64,000 bases of DNA from an uncultured Oscillospiraceae bacterium (lineage in GTDB: Bacteria; Bacillota; Clostridia; Oscillospirales; Oscillospiraceae), in assembly GCA_934623575.1 (NCBI GenBank), contig CAKTVL010000006.1:1-64000 (forward strand). Reading direction: 5' to 3'. Under the pieces are notes generated by a model that had not been told where the DNA came from, searched no databases, and saw only the letters and a program-made list of their open reading frames with translations. The translations under genes and the position numbers were made by a program. Below are positions 47,513 through 57,700 of the stretch, piece by piece. Each line of letters begins with the position of its first letter. The stretch's first letter is position 1.

Positions 47513-48415
47513 TCAGCCGTGGTAATACCTCTTGGCGCAGAAGTCGCGCTCTACGCGTACCTTGCCGGTGTCGGTGAGCCAGTCGGTGAAGTTGGTGAAG
47601 TTCCGCTCCACGATGCTGAATTTCAGCTCCTGCCGGGTGCGGATGTTCTCCCGCTGGCAGAAGGCGTATATCCAGTCGGAGAACGTCATGCCGTCGGTGA
47701 GGTCGTCCAGCAGCTCCCGCTCCTTACGGTGGATGAAGGCGATGTTGCTGTCGATGAGGGCAGACAGCTCCGCGCGGTCGGTGATGATCTGCTTGTGGGC
47801 GACGATATAGGCGGGGTAGTCGGTAGAACGGAGGGAGGCCTTGCTCTCCAGATCCCGGGCGATGAACATGCTGGTGGGCAGCTTGGCGTTGTCGATCTCG
47901 TGCTGGTCGATGAGGCAGTCACCCAGATAGGCCGCGCCGTCCGGCGTGACAAAGCCCAGCTGGCCTGCCGAATGGCCGGGGAGAGACAGTACACCGAACC
48001 GGGCGCCGTCTACGTCGATGTGGTCCTCCTGGGGGAAGATGACTCGATCTGCGGTGAAGCACTCCTCCAGAAACAACTCACGGCTTTTGCCGTAGGTCAG
48101 GGCCACGTAGTTAGCGCGGTAGCTGTCCGGGTTCACAGAGATGCCGGCCTCGATGAGGGAGATGGCGGCTTTCGCACCGTATCGCTCCTGCAAATACCGG
48201 ACGTTGCCGGTGTGGTCGAAGTGGGCGTGGGAGCAGAGAATGGCGCGCAGACGCCAGCCGCTGCCGTCGATGAGCGCGGTCAGGCCGGCTCTGTCCAGCT
48301 TGGCGTAGCCGGTGTCGATGAGCACGATGTCCCGGTCGGTGAGCTTATAGACGGGCAGCAGGGCCGTGGTCGCCGCGGCGGCATAGGTGCTGCCCAAAAC
48401 GTGCAGAAGTTCCAT
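47513..48415 (-). CDS. Metallo-beta-lactamase-fold hydrolase
   Basis: 300 residues. The metal motif CSHAHFDHTGN (HxHxDH) is at about 61-71, with later ligands in LPGHSAGQ and YLGDCLID. The C-terminal third (about 210-300) is helical and contains an HRKERELLDDLTDGMTFSDWI segment. It is a general MBL hydrolase (glyoxalase II, lactonase and others are relatives); I cannot name the substrate. Ribosome site CAGGAGGCTGATTTTCC. Confidence 0.88.
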   Translation of the reverse strand: MELLHVLGSTYAAAATTALLPVYKLTDRDIVLIDTGYAKLDRAGLTALIDGSGWRLRAILCSHAHFDHTGNVRYLQERYGAKAAISLIEAGISVNPDSYRANYVALTYGKSRELFLEECFTADRVIFPQEDHIDVDGARFGVLSLPGHSAGQLGFVTPDGAAYLGDCLIDQHEIDNAKLPTSMFIARDLESKASLRSTDYPAYIVAHKQIITDRAELSALIDSNIAFIHRKERELLDDLTDGMTFSDWIYAFCQRENIRTRQELKFSIVERNFTNFTDWLTDTGKVRVERDFCAKRYYHG

Positions 48416-48496
48416 GGAAAATCAGCCTCCTGTGGGTGGTCTTTGGGCCATGATACTACATATAGAAATAAAATGCAAAATTTTTCTTTTTCCCCC

Positions 48497-48525
48497 TATG
48501 CAAAACGGGAGAAATAAGGTAGAAT
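48497..48525 (+). promoter_or_regulatory. pyrH operon promoter
   Basis: -10 TAGAAT (48520-48525) with a 17-base spacer to a weak -35 TATGCA (48497-48502). Leader of about 22 bases. Confidence 0.55.
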
Positions 48526-48553
48526 ACAGGGTAGTAAATTAGGAGGAACGGCG

Positions 48554-49273
48554 ATGGAGCAACCAGTATTCAAACGGGTGCTGCTGAAGATCAGCGGCGA
48601 GGCGTTGGCCGGCGACAAGCATTTCGGCCTGGACTTTCAGGTCATGGGCCGGGTGGCGGACGTCATCAAGCAGTGCGTGGACATGGGCGTGCAGGTAGGT
48701 ATCGTCATCGGCGGCGGTAACTTCTGGCGCGGCGTCAAGGACGGCGAGGGGCACATCGAGCGCACCCGGGCCGACCACATGGGCATGCTGGCCACGGCCA
48801 TGAACTGCATGGCTATGGCGGACGTGCTGGAGCAGAAGGGCGTGGACGTGCGGGTCCAGACGGCGCTGGAGATCCGGGCCGTGGCAGAGCCGTACATCCG
48901 GGCCCGGGCCATACGGCACCTGGAAAAGGGCAGGGTGGTCATCTTCGGCTGCGGCATCGGCTGCCCGTTCTTCTCCACCGATACGGCGGCGGTGCTGCGG
49001 GCGGCGGAGATCGGCGCGGACGTGATCCTGCTGGCCAAGAACATCGACGGCGTGTACGACAGCGACCCGGCCAAGAACGCCGATGCCGTGAAATTCGACA
49101 GCATTACCTATGACGAGGTGCTCAAGCGCCACCTGGCGGTGATGGATTCCACCGCCACCAGCCTGTCCATGGACAACCATATCCCGGTGCTGGTATTTGC
49201 CCTGAAAGACCCGGAGAATATCATCCGCGCCCTGCGCGGCGAAAAAATCGGAACGATCGTGAAGGAGGACTGA
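48554..49273 (+). CDS. pyrH: UMP kinase
   Basis: 239 residues. Phosphorylates UMP to UDP with ATP; hexameric, of the amino-acid kinase fold. Motifs: [14 protein letters not shown] at the N-terminus, GGGNFWRG (about 56-63), [14 protein letters not shown] and the late TSLSMDN. Starts the run pyrH-frr-uppS-cdsA-dxr-rseP-ispG-polC; ribosome site TTAGGAGGAACGGCG. Confidence 0.97.
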   Translation: MEQPVFKRVLLKISGEALAGDKHFGLDFQVMGRVADVIKQCVDMGVQVGIVIGGGNFWRGVKDGEGHIERTRADHMGMLATAMNCMAMADVLEQKGVDVRVQTALEIRAVAEPYIRARAIRHLEKGRVVIFGCGIGCPFFSTDTAAVLRAAEIGADVILLAKNIDGVYDSDPAKNADAVKFDSITYDEVLKRHLAVMDSTATSLSMDNHIPVLVFALKDPENIIRALRGEKIGTIVKED

Positions 49274-49277
49274 CCCC

Positions 49278-49835
49278 ATGTTGAAGGACGAGTACAAGGT
49301 TTACGAGGAAAAAATGAAGAAGAGCATTGAATCCGTGATGAGCGACTTCGACACCGTGCGTGCCGGCCGCGCCAACGCTTCCGTGCTCAACCGCATCAGC
49401 GTGGACTACTACGGAACCCCCACGCCCATCCAGCAGATCGCGTCTATCGGCTCTCCCGACCCGCGGACGCTGGTGATCACCCCCTGGGACGCCAGTATCC
49501 TCAAAGGGATCGAGAAGGCCATTCAGGAGTCCGATCTGGGCATCAATCCCCAGAACGACGGCAAGTGCATCCGTCTGGGCTTCCCCCAGCTGACGGAGGA
49601 GCGCCGTAAGGAGCTGGTGAAGCTGATTCACAAGTACGCCGAGGGCGGCAAGGTGGCTGTGCGCAACATCCGCCGCGACGCGCTGGAGAACTTCAAGAAG
49701 CAGCAGAAGGCCTCTGAGATCACCGAGGACGAGCTGAAGATGGCCGAGAAGGATCTGCAGAAGATGACCGACGACAGCTGCAAGGAGATCGACAAGATCC
49801 TGGACAACAAGGAAAAGGAACTGATGTCTGTTTAA
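49278..49835 (+). CDS. frr: Ribosome recycling factor
   Basis: 185 residues, normal length. With EF-G it splits the ribosome after termination. Long three-helix bundle; VRAGRANASVLNRI and the C-terminal DDSCKEIDKILDNKEKEL are conserved. Four bases after pyrH; the stop overlaps the uppS start by one base (TAATG). Confidence 0.97.
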   Translation: MLKDEYKVYEEKMKKSIESVMSDFDTVRAGRANASVLNRISVDYYGTPTPIQQIASIGSPDPRTLVITPWDASILKGIEKAIQESDLGINPQNDGKCIRLGFPQLTEERRKELVKLIHKYAEGGKVAVRNIRRDALENFKKQQKASEITEDELKMAEKDLQKMTDDSCKEIDKILDNKEKELMSV

Positions 49836-50566
49836 TGGGACTGTTTACGAAGAAAACGCCCCATACGGCGGGGGAGGTGGACAGGAGCCGCCTTCCCCGC
49901 CATATCGCTGTTATTATGGACGGCAACGGCCGCTGGGCGAAAAAGCGCGGCCTGCCCCGCACGGCGGGGCACAAGGCGGGGGCGGAGGTGTTCCGCGACA
50001 TCGCCACCTACTGCCGGGAGCTGGGCGTGGAGTATCTGACGGTGTACGCCTTCTCCACGGAGAACTGGAAGCGCCCCGCCGACGAGGTGGGGGCCATCAT
50101 GGGCCTGCTGGAGCAGTATCTCCACGAGGCCATCGACACCATGAAGAAGGACCACATCCGGCTGCGGTTTTTCGGCGACCTCAGCGCGCTGTCGCCGGAG
50201 CTGCAGGCGCTGGCGCACCGGACGGACGACATCTCCGGGCAGTATCAGGGGTTTCAGGCCAACATCTGCCTGAATTACGGCGGCCGGGCGGAGATCCTGC
50301 GGGCGGCGCAGCGCTGCGCGGCGCAGGGGCTGGACTGGACGGAGGAGGCTTTCTCCGACAACCTGTGGTCGGCGGGCATCCCGGACCCGGAGCTGGTCAT
50401 ACGGCCCGGCGGCGAGCTGCGGCTGAGCAATTTCCTGCTGTGGCAGTGTGCCTACAGCGAGTTTTATTTCTGCGACACCCTGTGGCCGGACTTTACCCGG
50501 CAGGAGCTGGACAGGGCTATTATCGAGTATCAGGGGCGTGACCGCCGGTTCGGCGGCGTGAAGTGA
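49835..50566 (+). CDS. uppS: Isoprenyl (undecaprenyl) diphosphate synthase
   Basis: 243 residues. Adds isopentenyl units in cis to make undecaprenyl diphosphate, the lipid carrier of cell-wall synthesis. HIAVIMDGNGRWAKKRGL carries the catalytic Asp, and VIRPGGELRLSNFLLWQCAYSE the second conserved block, both hallmarks. Overlaps frr by one base. Confidence 0.96.
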   Translation: MGLFTKKTPHTAGEVDRSRLPRHIAVIMDGNGRWAKKRGLPRTAGHKAGAEVFRDIATYCRELGVEYLTVYAFSTENWKRPADEVGAIMGLLEQYLHEAIDTMKKDHIRLRFFGDLSALSPELQALAHRTDDISGQYQGFQANICLNYGGRAEILRAAQRCAAQGLDWTEEAFSDNLWSAGIPDPELVIRPGGELRLSNFLLWQCAYSEFYFCDTLWPDFTRQELDRAIIEYQGRDRRFGGVK

Positions 50567-50576
50567 GGTGACGACC

Positions 50577-51416
50577 GTGAAGCAGAGGATATTGGTGGCG
50601 GTCATCGGCGTACCGGCGCTGATCGGCGTGCTGTGTTTTGCACCGGATTGGGCCACGGCGGTGCTGGTGGCGGCGCTGTGCGTCATCGGCTGCCATGAGT
50701 TTATGGCGGCGGCCGCGCCGGAAAAGGCGGGGCACTGGTGGGGCCTGGCGGCCACGCTGGCGGTATTTACCGTGTTCACGGTGTATTTCAGCGGCGGCGA
50801 CTTTGCGGGCACCGCCATACATACCATCATGCGCTGGCTGCTGGCGGCGCTGATCGTGGTGATGTTCATCGCGGCGGTGCAGGCCTTCGGCAAGGAGGAC
50901 GAGCTGGACTTCCCGGATATCAGCGCCATGGCGGTGTCGGGGCTGGTGATCCCGCTGGCGCTGGGCTGCCTGGTGCGGCTGCGGATGCTGGAATATGGCG
51001 CAGGACTGGTGCTGATCCCGCTGGTGTCGGCCTTTATGAGCGACACCATGGCGCTGTTCGGCGGGATGCTGTTCGGCAGGACGAAGCTGGCGCCCAAGGT
51101 CAGCCCCAAAAAGACCCGGGAGGGCGCGGTCAGCGGCATGGTGGGCGGCATGGTGGGGATGATCCTGTTCCGCATCGTATTCTTCCTGTGCACCGAGGTG
51201 CAGCTGCACATCGGCTGGTGCGTGCTGCTGGGCTTTGTGGGCGCCGTGCTGGGCCAGCTGGGGGACCTGAGCTTCTCCTGCGTGAAGCGGCAGTGCGGCA
51301 TCAAGGACTACGGCCGGCTGCTGCCGGGGCACGGCGGCGTGCTGGACCGGTTCGACAGCGTGATCTTCGCCGCGCCGGTGACGTGGATGCTCATCAGCGC
51401 CGTGACGCTGTACTGA
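50577..51416 (+). CDS. cdsA: Phosphatidate cytidylyltransferase
   Basis: 279 residues with about eight membrane helices. Makes CDP-diacylglycerol from phosphatidate and CTP. The family signature is the C-terminal SxxKRxxxIKDxGxxLPGHGGxLDRxDS, seen here as CVKRQCGIKDYGRLLPGHGG and LDRFDS. I chose the GTG at 50577, since GAGGTGA lies 6 bases before it; a GTG at 50568 is the alternative. Confidence 0.94.
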   Translation: MKQRILVAVIGVPALIGVLCFAPDWATAVLVAALCVIGCHEFMAAAAPEKAGHWWGLAATLAVFTVFTVYFSGGDFAGTAIHTIMRWLLAALIVVMFIAAVQAFGKEDELDFPDISAMAVSGLVIPLALGCLVRLRMLEYGAGLVLIPLVSAFMSDTMALFGGMLFGRTKLAPKVSPKKTREGAVSGMVGGMVGMILFRIVFFLCTEVQLHIGWCVLLGFVGAVLGQLGDLSFSCVKRQCGIKDYGRLLPGHGGVLDRFDSVIFAAPVTWMLISAVTLY

Positions 51417-51426
51417 GAGGGGACCT

Positions 51427-52575
51427 ATGACGAAAACCATTGCCCTGTTGGGCGCTACCGGCTCCATCGGACGGCAGACCCTGGAGGTGGTCCGGGAGCA
51501 GGGAATATCCGTGGCGGCACTGACCGCCCACACGCAGATCGACCTGTTGGAGCGGCAGGCGCGGCAGTTCATGCCGCGCCTTGCGGTGCTGTATGACGAA
51601 AATGCGGCGCTGGAGCTGGAAAAGCGGCTCCGGGGCACCGGAATAGAGGTCATGGCAGGGGAGGAAGGCCTTCTGGCTGCCGCCGCCATGGCCGAGGCGG
51701 ACACGGTGGTCATCGCCGTCATGGGCAGCGTGGGGCTGAAGCCCACGCTGGCGGCCATCGAAAAGGGAAAGCGCATCGCGCTGGCCAACAAGGAGACGCT
51801 GGTCTGCGCCGGCGAGCTGGTGATGGCCGCGGCGGCGAAGCACGGCGCGGAGATCGTGCCGGTGGACAGCGAGCACAGCGCGGTGTTCCAGTGTTTGCAG
51901 GGGTGCCGGGACAGGGACGAGGTGCGGCGCATCTGGCTGACCTGCTCCGGCGGGCCGTTTTTCGGCAGAAGCTACGAGGAGCTGGAGCATGTGACGGCGG
52001 CGGACGCCCTGCGGCATCCCAACTGGCACATGGGGCCGAAGATCACGGTGGATTCCGCCACGCTGATGAACAAGGGACTGGAGGTCATCGAGGCCATGCG
52101 GCTGTACGGCCTTCCCGTGGAGCGGGTGCGCCCGGTGATCCACCGGCAGAGCATCGTCCACTCGCTGGTGGAGTTTCGGGACGGCGCGCTGCTGGCGCAG
52201 CTGGGCACGCCGGACATGAAGTTGCCCATCCGCTACGCGCTGACATATCCCTACCGGGCGGAGAGCCCGGATGCGCCGCTGGACCTGCTGCAGTGCGGCG
52301 CGCTGACCTTTGCGCAGCCGGACGAGACGGCGTTCCCCTGCCTGCGTCTGGCCAGAGAGGCCGCCGCCGCAGGCGGCACGGCCTGCGCGGTGCTCAACGG
52401 CGCCAACGAGGCGGCGGTGGGCCTGTTTTTGCAGGGAAAGATCGGATTCAACGACATCGCCCGGCGGGTGGAGCACGCGCTGGCGCATATCGGGGTGCAA
52501 TATCAGCCAAGCCTTGCGGATATACTGGAAGCAGACAGGGCGGCGCGGCGCGCCGTTACGGCTGAAAAGGAGTAG
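51427..52575 (+). CDS. dxr: 1-deoxy-D-xylulose-5-phosphate reductoisomerase
   Basis: 382 residues. Second step of the MEP isoprenoid pathway, NADPH-dependent. NADPH loop GATGSIGRQTLEV (about 8-20), metal-site block VPVDSEHSAVFQ (about 145-156), and the SGGPFF loop (about 178-183) are clear. Feeds UppS through the MEP pathway; ispG, another gene of the pathway, is in the same operon. Confidence 0.97.
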   Translation: MTKTIALLGATGSIGRQTLEVVREQGISVAALTAHTQIDLLERQARQFMPRLAVLYDENAALELEKRLRGTGIEVMAGEEGLLAAAAMAEADTVVIAVMGSVGLKPTLAAIEKGKRIALANKETLVCAGELVMAAAAKHGAEIVPVDSEHSAVFQCLQGCRDRDEVRRIWLTCSGGPFFGRSYEELEHVTAADALRHPNWHMGPKITVDSATLMNKGLEVIEAMRLYGLPVERVRPVIHRQSIVHSLVEFRDGALLAQLGTPDMKLPIRYALTYPYRAESPDAPLDLLQCGALTFAQPDETAFPCLRLAREAAAAGGTACAVLNGANEAAVGLFLQGKIGFNDIARRVEHALAHIGVQYQPSLADILEADRAARRAVTAEKE

Positions 52576-52580
52576 CACAC

Positions 52581-53645
52581 ATGGTCTTATATATCATCGC
52601 GGCCCTGCTGCTGTTCGGCATACTGATCGCCGTGCATGAGCTGGGGCATTTTCTGGCGGCCAAGGCCTGCGGCGTGCGGGTCAACGAGTTCGCCATCGGC
52701 ATGGGGCCGACGCTGTGGCAGAAGCAGAAGGGGGAGACGCAATACTCCCTGCGGGCTTTCCCGGTGGGCGGTTTCTGCGCCATGGAGGGCGAAGAGGAGG
52801 AGTCTGACGACCCGGCAGCGCTGAATAACCAGGGCTTCTGGAAGAAGCTGTTGATCTTTGCCGCCGGCGCGGCCATGAACTTCCTGGCGGGGCTGCTGAT
52901 CATCTTTTTCCTGTATCTGCCGGCACAGGGATTTTATCAGCCGGTGCTCTCCGGCTTTGCCGACGGCTGCCCGCTGCAGGGCGCCGACGGGCTGCAGGTG
53001 GGCGACCGGCTGGTGTCCATCGACGGCGAGCGGGTGTATGTCTACAGCGACGTGAGCTTGCTGCTGGGCTTGAATAATACCGGTGTGTTCGACCTGGTGG
53101 TGGACCGCAGCGGAGAGAAGGTGCGCCTGGACGACTTTGCCATGGAGCGGCAGACCTATACCGACCAGAGCGGCAACGCCTACAGCGGCTACGGCCTGTT
53201 CTTCGGCGCGGCGGAGGCCACCTTCGGCGACAAGCTGGCCTATACTTGGAACAACGCGGTGGATTTCGTCCGGCTGGTGCGGCTGAGCCTGCAGATGCTG
53301 GTCAACGGCCAGGCGGGGCTGAAGGACCTCAGCGGCCCGGTGGGTATCGTGTCCACCATGGTGCAGGTGGGCGAGCAGTCCGAGAGCACCCGGGCGGCGG
53401 TGGAGAACATCGCCTATATCGGCGCGCTGGTGGCGGTGAACCTGGCGGTGATGAACCTGCTGCCCCTGCCGGCGCTGGACGGCGGGCGGATATTCTTCCT
53501 GGTGGTCAACGCCGTGGCCATGCTGCTGTTCAAAAAGAAAATACCGGCCAAGTACGAGAACTATATCCATTTCGCGGGACTGGTGCTGCTGCTGGCGCTG
53601 ATGGTGGTGCTGGTGTTCAGCGACGTGGGCAAGCTCATCAGATAA
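52581..53645 (+). CDS. rseP: Site-2 zinc metalloprotease RseP
   Basis: 354 residues. Intramembrane protease with HELGH at about 19-23 in the first helix, a single PDZ domain (about 125-205) and the late NLLPLPALDGG metal-ligand motif (about 296-306). In Bacillus the homologue RasP cuts anti-sigma factors and leftover signal peptides. Five bases after dxr. Confidence 0.95.
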   Translation: MVLYIIAALLLFGILIAVHELGHFLAAKACGVRVNEFAIGMGPTLWQKQKGETQYSLRAFPVGGFCAMEGEEEESDDPAALNNQGFWKKLLIFAAGAAMNFLAGLLIIFFLYLPAQGFYQPVLSGFADGCPLQGADGLQVGDRLVSIDGERVYVYSDVSLLLGLNNTGVFDLVVDRSGEKVRLDDFAMERQTYTDQSGNAYSGYGLFFGAAEATFGDKLAYTWNNAVDFVRLVRLSLQMLVNGQAGLKDLSGPVGIVSTMVQVGEQSESTRAAVENIAYIGALVAVNLAVMNLLPLPALDGGRIFFLVVNAVAMLLFKKKIPAKYENYIHFAGLVLLLALMVVLVFSDVGKLIR

Positions 53646-53658
53646 GGAGGCGTGTGCC

Positions 53659-54696
53659 GTGACAAGACGCATACAGGTGGGGCGAGTGCCCATGGGCGGC
53701 GGCGCGGCCGTGAGCATACAGTCCATGTGCAATACCCCCACGGAGGACGTGGCCGCCACCGTGCAGCAGATCGCGCGGCTGGAGCAGGCGGGCTGCGACA
53801 TCGTCCGGGTGGCGGTGCCCACAGAGGAGGCCGCCCGTGCCATTCCGGCCATCAAGCGGGCCATACACATCCCGCTGGTGGCGGACATCCACTTTGACTA
53901 CAGGCTGGCGCTGCTGTGCATCGACGGCGGCGTGGATAAAATACGCATCAACCCCGGCAACATCGGGTCTAAGGACCGGGTGCGGGCCGTGGCGGACGGC
54001 TGCCGGGAGCGGGGCATCCCCATCCGGGTGGGCGTAAACGGCGGGTCGCTGGAAAAGGACCTGCTGCGCAAATACGGCGGCGTCACCGCCGAGGCATTGG
54101 CCGAGAGCGCGCTGGGGCACGTCCGGCTGCTGGAGGAGTGCGGCTTTGAGGATATATGCATCTCCGTGAAGTGCTCCCGGGTGCCGGTGAACATGGCGGC
54201 CTATGAGCTGCTGCACGAAAAGGTGGACTATCCGCTGCATTTGGGCGTTACAGAGGCGGGCACGCCGGAGATGGGCGTGCTGAAATCCGCCATCGGCATC
54301 GGCGGCCTGCTGTGCCGGGGCATCGGCGACACCCTGCGGGTGAGCCTGACCGCCGACCCGGTGGAGGAGGTGGTGGCCGCCAAGCGGATATTGCAGGCCT
54401 GCGGCCTGCGACGCAGCGGGCCGGATCTCATCGCCTGCCCCACCTGCGGGCGGACGAGGTACGACATGCTGCCCATCGCCCGGGAGGTGGAGCGCCGGCT
54501 GAAGAACTGTGATAAGCCCATCACCGTGGCGGTGATGGGGTGCGTGGTCAATGGGCCGGGCGAGGCCTCCGCCGCGGACGTGGGCATCGCCGGCGGCAAC
54601 GGCGAGGGACTGCTGTTCGCCCGGGGAAGGATCCTGCGCAAGGTGCCGGAGGACCAGCTGGTGGACGCGCTGTTCCAGGAGATCGAAAAGCTGTAA
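53659..54696 (+). CDS. ispG: 4-hydroxy-3-methylbut-2-enyl diphosphate synthase
   Basis: 345 residues, GTG start after AAGGAGGCGTGTGCC. Penultimate step of the MEP pathway, using a [4Fe-4S] cluster. The TIM barrel shows QSMCNTPTEDV and ADIHFDYRLAL; cluster cysteines are in ACPTCGR and MGCVVNGPGEA. Lacks the plant-type insert, as in most bacteria. Confidence 0.96.
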   Translation: MTRRIQVGRVPMGGGAAVSIQSMCNTPTEDVAATVQQIARLEQAGCDIVRVAVPTEEAARAIPAIKRAIHIPLVADIHFDYRLALLCIDGGVDKIRINPGNIGSKDRVRAVADGCRERGIPIRVGVNGGSLEKDLLRKYGGVTAEALAESALGHVRLLEECGFEDICISVKCSRVPVNMAAYELLHEKVDYPLHLGVTEAGTPEMGVLKSAIGIGGLLCRGIGDTLRVSLTADPVEEVVAAKRILQACGLRRSGPDLIACPTCGRTRYDMLPIAREVERRLKNCDKPITVAVMGCVVNGPGEASAADVGIAGGNGEGLLFARGRILRKVPEDQLVDALFQEIEKL

Positions 54697-54721
54697 CAAG
54701 AGGTCACGATAGGGGAGAGAC

Positions 54722-57700
54722 ATGGCGGAAAGAGTACCGTTTTTTACATTATTTGAGAGCTTTCAGGCGCCGCGGCAGCTGCGGCTGCTGCTGCACGACG
54801 CCTACGCCGTCAGCGGTGTGCTGGACCGGGAGAACCGAACGCTGGAGGTGCAGGTGGAGTGCGGCGAGACGCTGCCCCAGGCGGCGCAGGACGCCCTGCA
54901 GCAGATGCTGGCGCAGCAGTATGACCTGCAGCGGGTGCTGCTGCACTTCCGGGGCGCCGCGGCCCAGAAGGGCGACAGCGGCGTGCTGTGGGGCAAGCCC
55001 ATTACCGGGAAGCTGACGCCCATCGGCGAGCTGAATATCAAGCAGGGCAGCGCCATCGTGGAGGGCCGGGTGTTCAAATCGGAGTGCTACGAGACGCGGC
55101 GCAAGGGCATGTGGACGCTGAACTTCAACATCACCGACGAGCACGGCTCCGTGGCCGTGCGAAAGGCCATGGATGAGAAGGAGGCCAAGGTGCTGGGCGG
55201 CGCCGTAAGTGACGGCATGTGGCTGCGGCTGCAGGGCAAGGTGGAGCTGACCTATGACGGCAAGGACATCCTGCTGCGGCCGGTGAACATCATGAAGGCC
55301 AGCCACGCTTCCCGGCAGGACAACGCGCCGGAGAAGCGGGTGGAGCTGCATCTGCATACCCAGATGAGCAGCATGGACGCCCTGACCGACGTGGGCAAGG
55401 TGGTGAAGCAGGCAGCGGCCTGGGGCCACCCGGCCATCGCCATCACCGACCACGGCACGGTACAGGCCTTCCCCAAGGCCCGGGACGCGGGCAAGGGGAA
55501 AATCAAGATCCTGTATGGCGTGGAGGGCTACTACGTCAACAATCTGGACGACCGCATCGCCGTACACGGCGGGCAGGACGCGGATTTTAACGACGAGATC
55601 GTCTGCTTTGACATCGAGACCACCGGATTGAAGGTGGAGCGGGAGGCGATTACGGAGATCGGCGCGGTGGTGCTGAAAAACGGGCAGATCACCGACACAT
55701 TCCAGACCTTCGTGAACCCAGGCCGGCGGCTGACGCCGGAGATCATCGGCCTCACCGGCATCACCGACGCCATGCTGGCGGACGCGCCGCCGCCGGAGGA
55801 GGCGCTGGCGTCGTTCCTGAAATTTGTGAACGGCCGCCCGCTGGCGGCCCACAACGCGGAGTTCGACATCGGGTTTATCCGGGCGGGCTGCCGCAGGGCG
55901 GGGCTGGAATTCGATCCGACGTACATCGACAGCCTGATCCTGGCGCAGAACCTGCTGCCGGAACTGCATAAATACAAGCTGGACATCGTGGCGGAGCACC
56001 TGGACCTGCCCGCCTTCAACCACCATCGGGCGTCGGACGACGCGGGGATGGTGGGGTATATGCTGATCCCGTTTTTCGAGAAGATGCGGCGGGAGATGGG
56101 CATTTCCCGCCTGCAGGAGATCAACGGACAGATGGAGAAGCTGCGGCCGCTGGGCGGCGGCAGCCGCCATCCCAAGCACATCATCATTCTGGCCAAGAAC
56201 AAGCTGGGACTGAAGCACCTGTACCAGCTGATCTCGGCGTCCAACCTGAAATACTTCAAGCGCGTGCCCATCATCCCCAAGACGGAGCTGGCGGCCCACC
56301 GGGAGGGACTGATCATCGGCTCGGCCTGCGAGGCCGGCGAGCTGTTCCGGGCGGTGGCCGACCACAAGGACTGGGCGGAGCTGAAGCGCATCGCCTCGTT
56401 TTACGACTATCTGGAGATACAGCCCATCTGCAACAACATGTTCATGCTGCGCAACGGCAGCGTGCAGTCGGAGGAGGAGCTGCGGGAGTTCAACCGCACC
56501 ATCGTCCGGCTGGGCCGGGAGCTGGGCAAGCCGGTGTGCGCCACCGGCGACGTGCATTTCCAGGAGCCGGAGGACGAGGTCTATCGCCATATCCTGCTGG
56601 CCAGCAAGAAATTCGCTGACGCTGACGCGCCGCTGCCCATCTATTTCAAGACCACGGAGGAGATGCTGGAGGAGTTCGCCTATCTGGGGCCGGAGGAGGC
56701 CCGGCGGGTGGTCATCGACGACCCGCGGTCCATCGCGGACCGCATCGAGGACATCGAGCTGCTGCCCCCGGGACGGCTGTTCCCGCCCCGGCTGGAAAAC
56801 TCCGAGCAGGAGCTGCACGACCGCGTGTGGGACAAGTGCCACGAGCTGTACGGCAACGAGCCGCCCCAGCTGATCGTGGATCGACTGAACGTGGAGCTGA
56901 AGAGCATCCTGGGCAAGTACGACGTGGTGTATATGTCCGCCCAGAAGCTGGTGCAGCGCAGCCTGGAAAACGGCTATCTGGTGGGCAGCCGAGGGTCCGT
57001 GGGCTCGTCCCTGGTGGCGTATATGTCCGGCATCACGGAGGTGAACTCCCTGCCGCCCCACTACCGCTGCCCCAAGTGCCGCCATACGGAGTTCATCACC
57101 GACGGCAGCTACGGCTGCGGCGCGGACATGCCCGATAAGGACTGCCCGGAGTGCGGCACGAAATACGTCAAGGACGGCTTCGACATCCCCTTTGAGACGT
57201 TTCTGGGCTACGGCGGCGGCAAGGTGCCGGATATTGACCTGAATTTCTCCGGCGAGTACCAGGCCCGGGCCCACCAGCACGCCATCGAGATGTTTGGCAA
57301 GACCCAGGTGTTTCGCGCCGGTACCATCGGCACGTTGGCGGAGAAAACCGCCTTCGGCATGGTGAAAAAGTACCTGGAGGAGCGGGGCGAGAGCGCCTCC
57401 AACGCCGAGCTGGACCGTCTGACGCTGGGCTGCGTGGGCGTGCGCCGCACCACGGGGCAGCACCCCGGCGGCCTGGTGGTGGTGCCGGACGATATGGACG
57501 TGGAGGACTTCACCGCGGTGCAGCACCCGGCGGACGACCCCAACAGTGACACGGTGACCACCCATTTTGAATACCACTGCATGGAGGACAACCTCCTGAA
57601 GCTGGATATGCTGGGCCATGATGACCCCACCATGATCAAAATGCTGGAGGATCTTACCGGCGTCAACGCCCGGGCCATTCCCCTGGACGATCCGGACACC

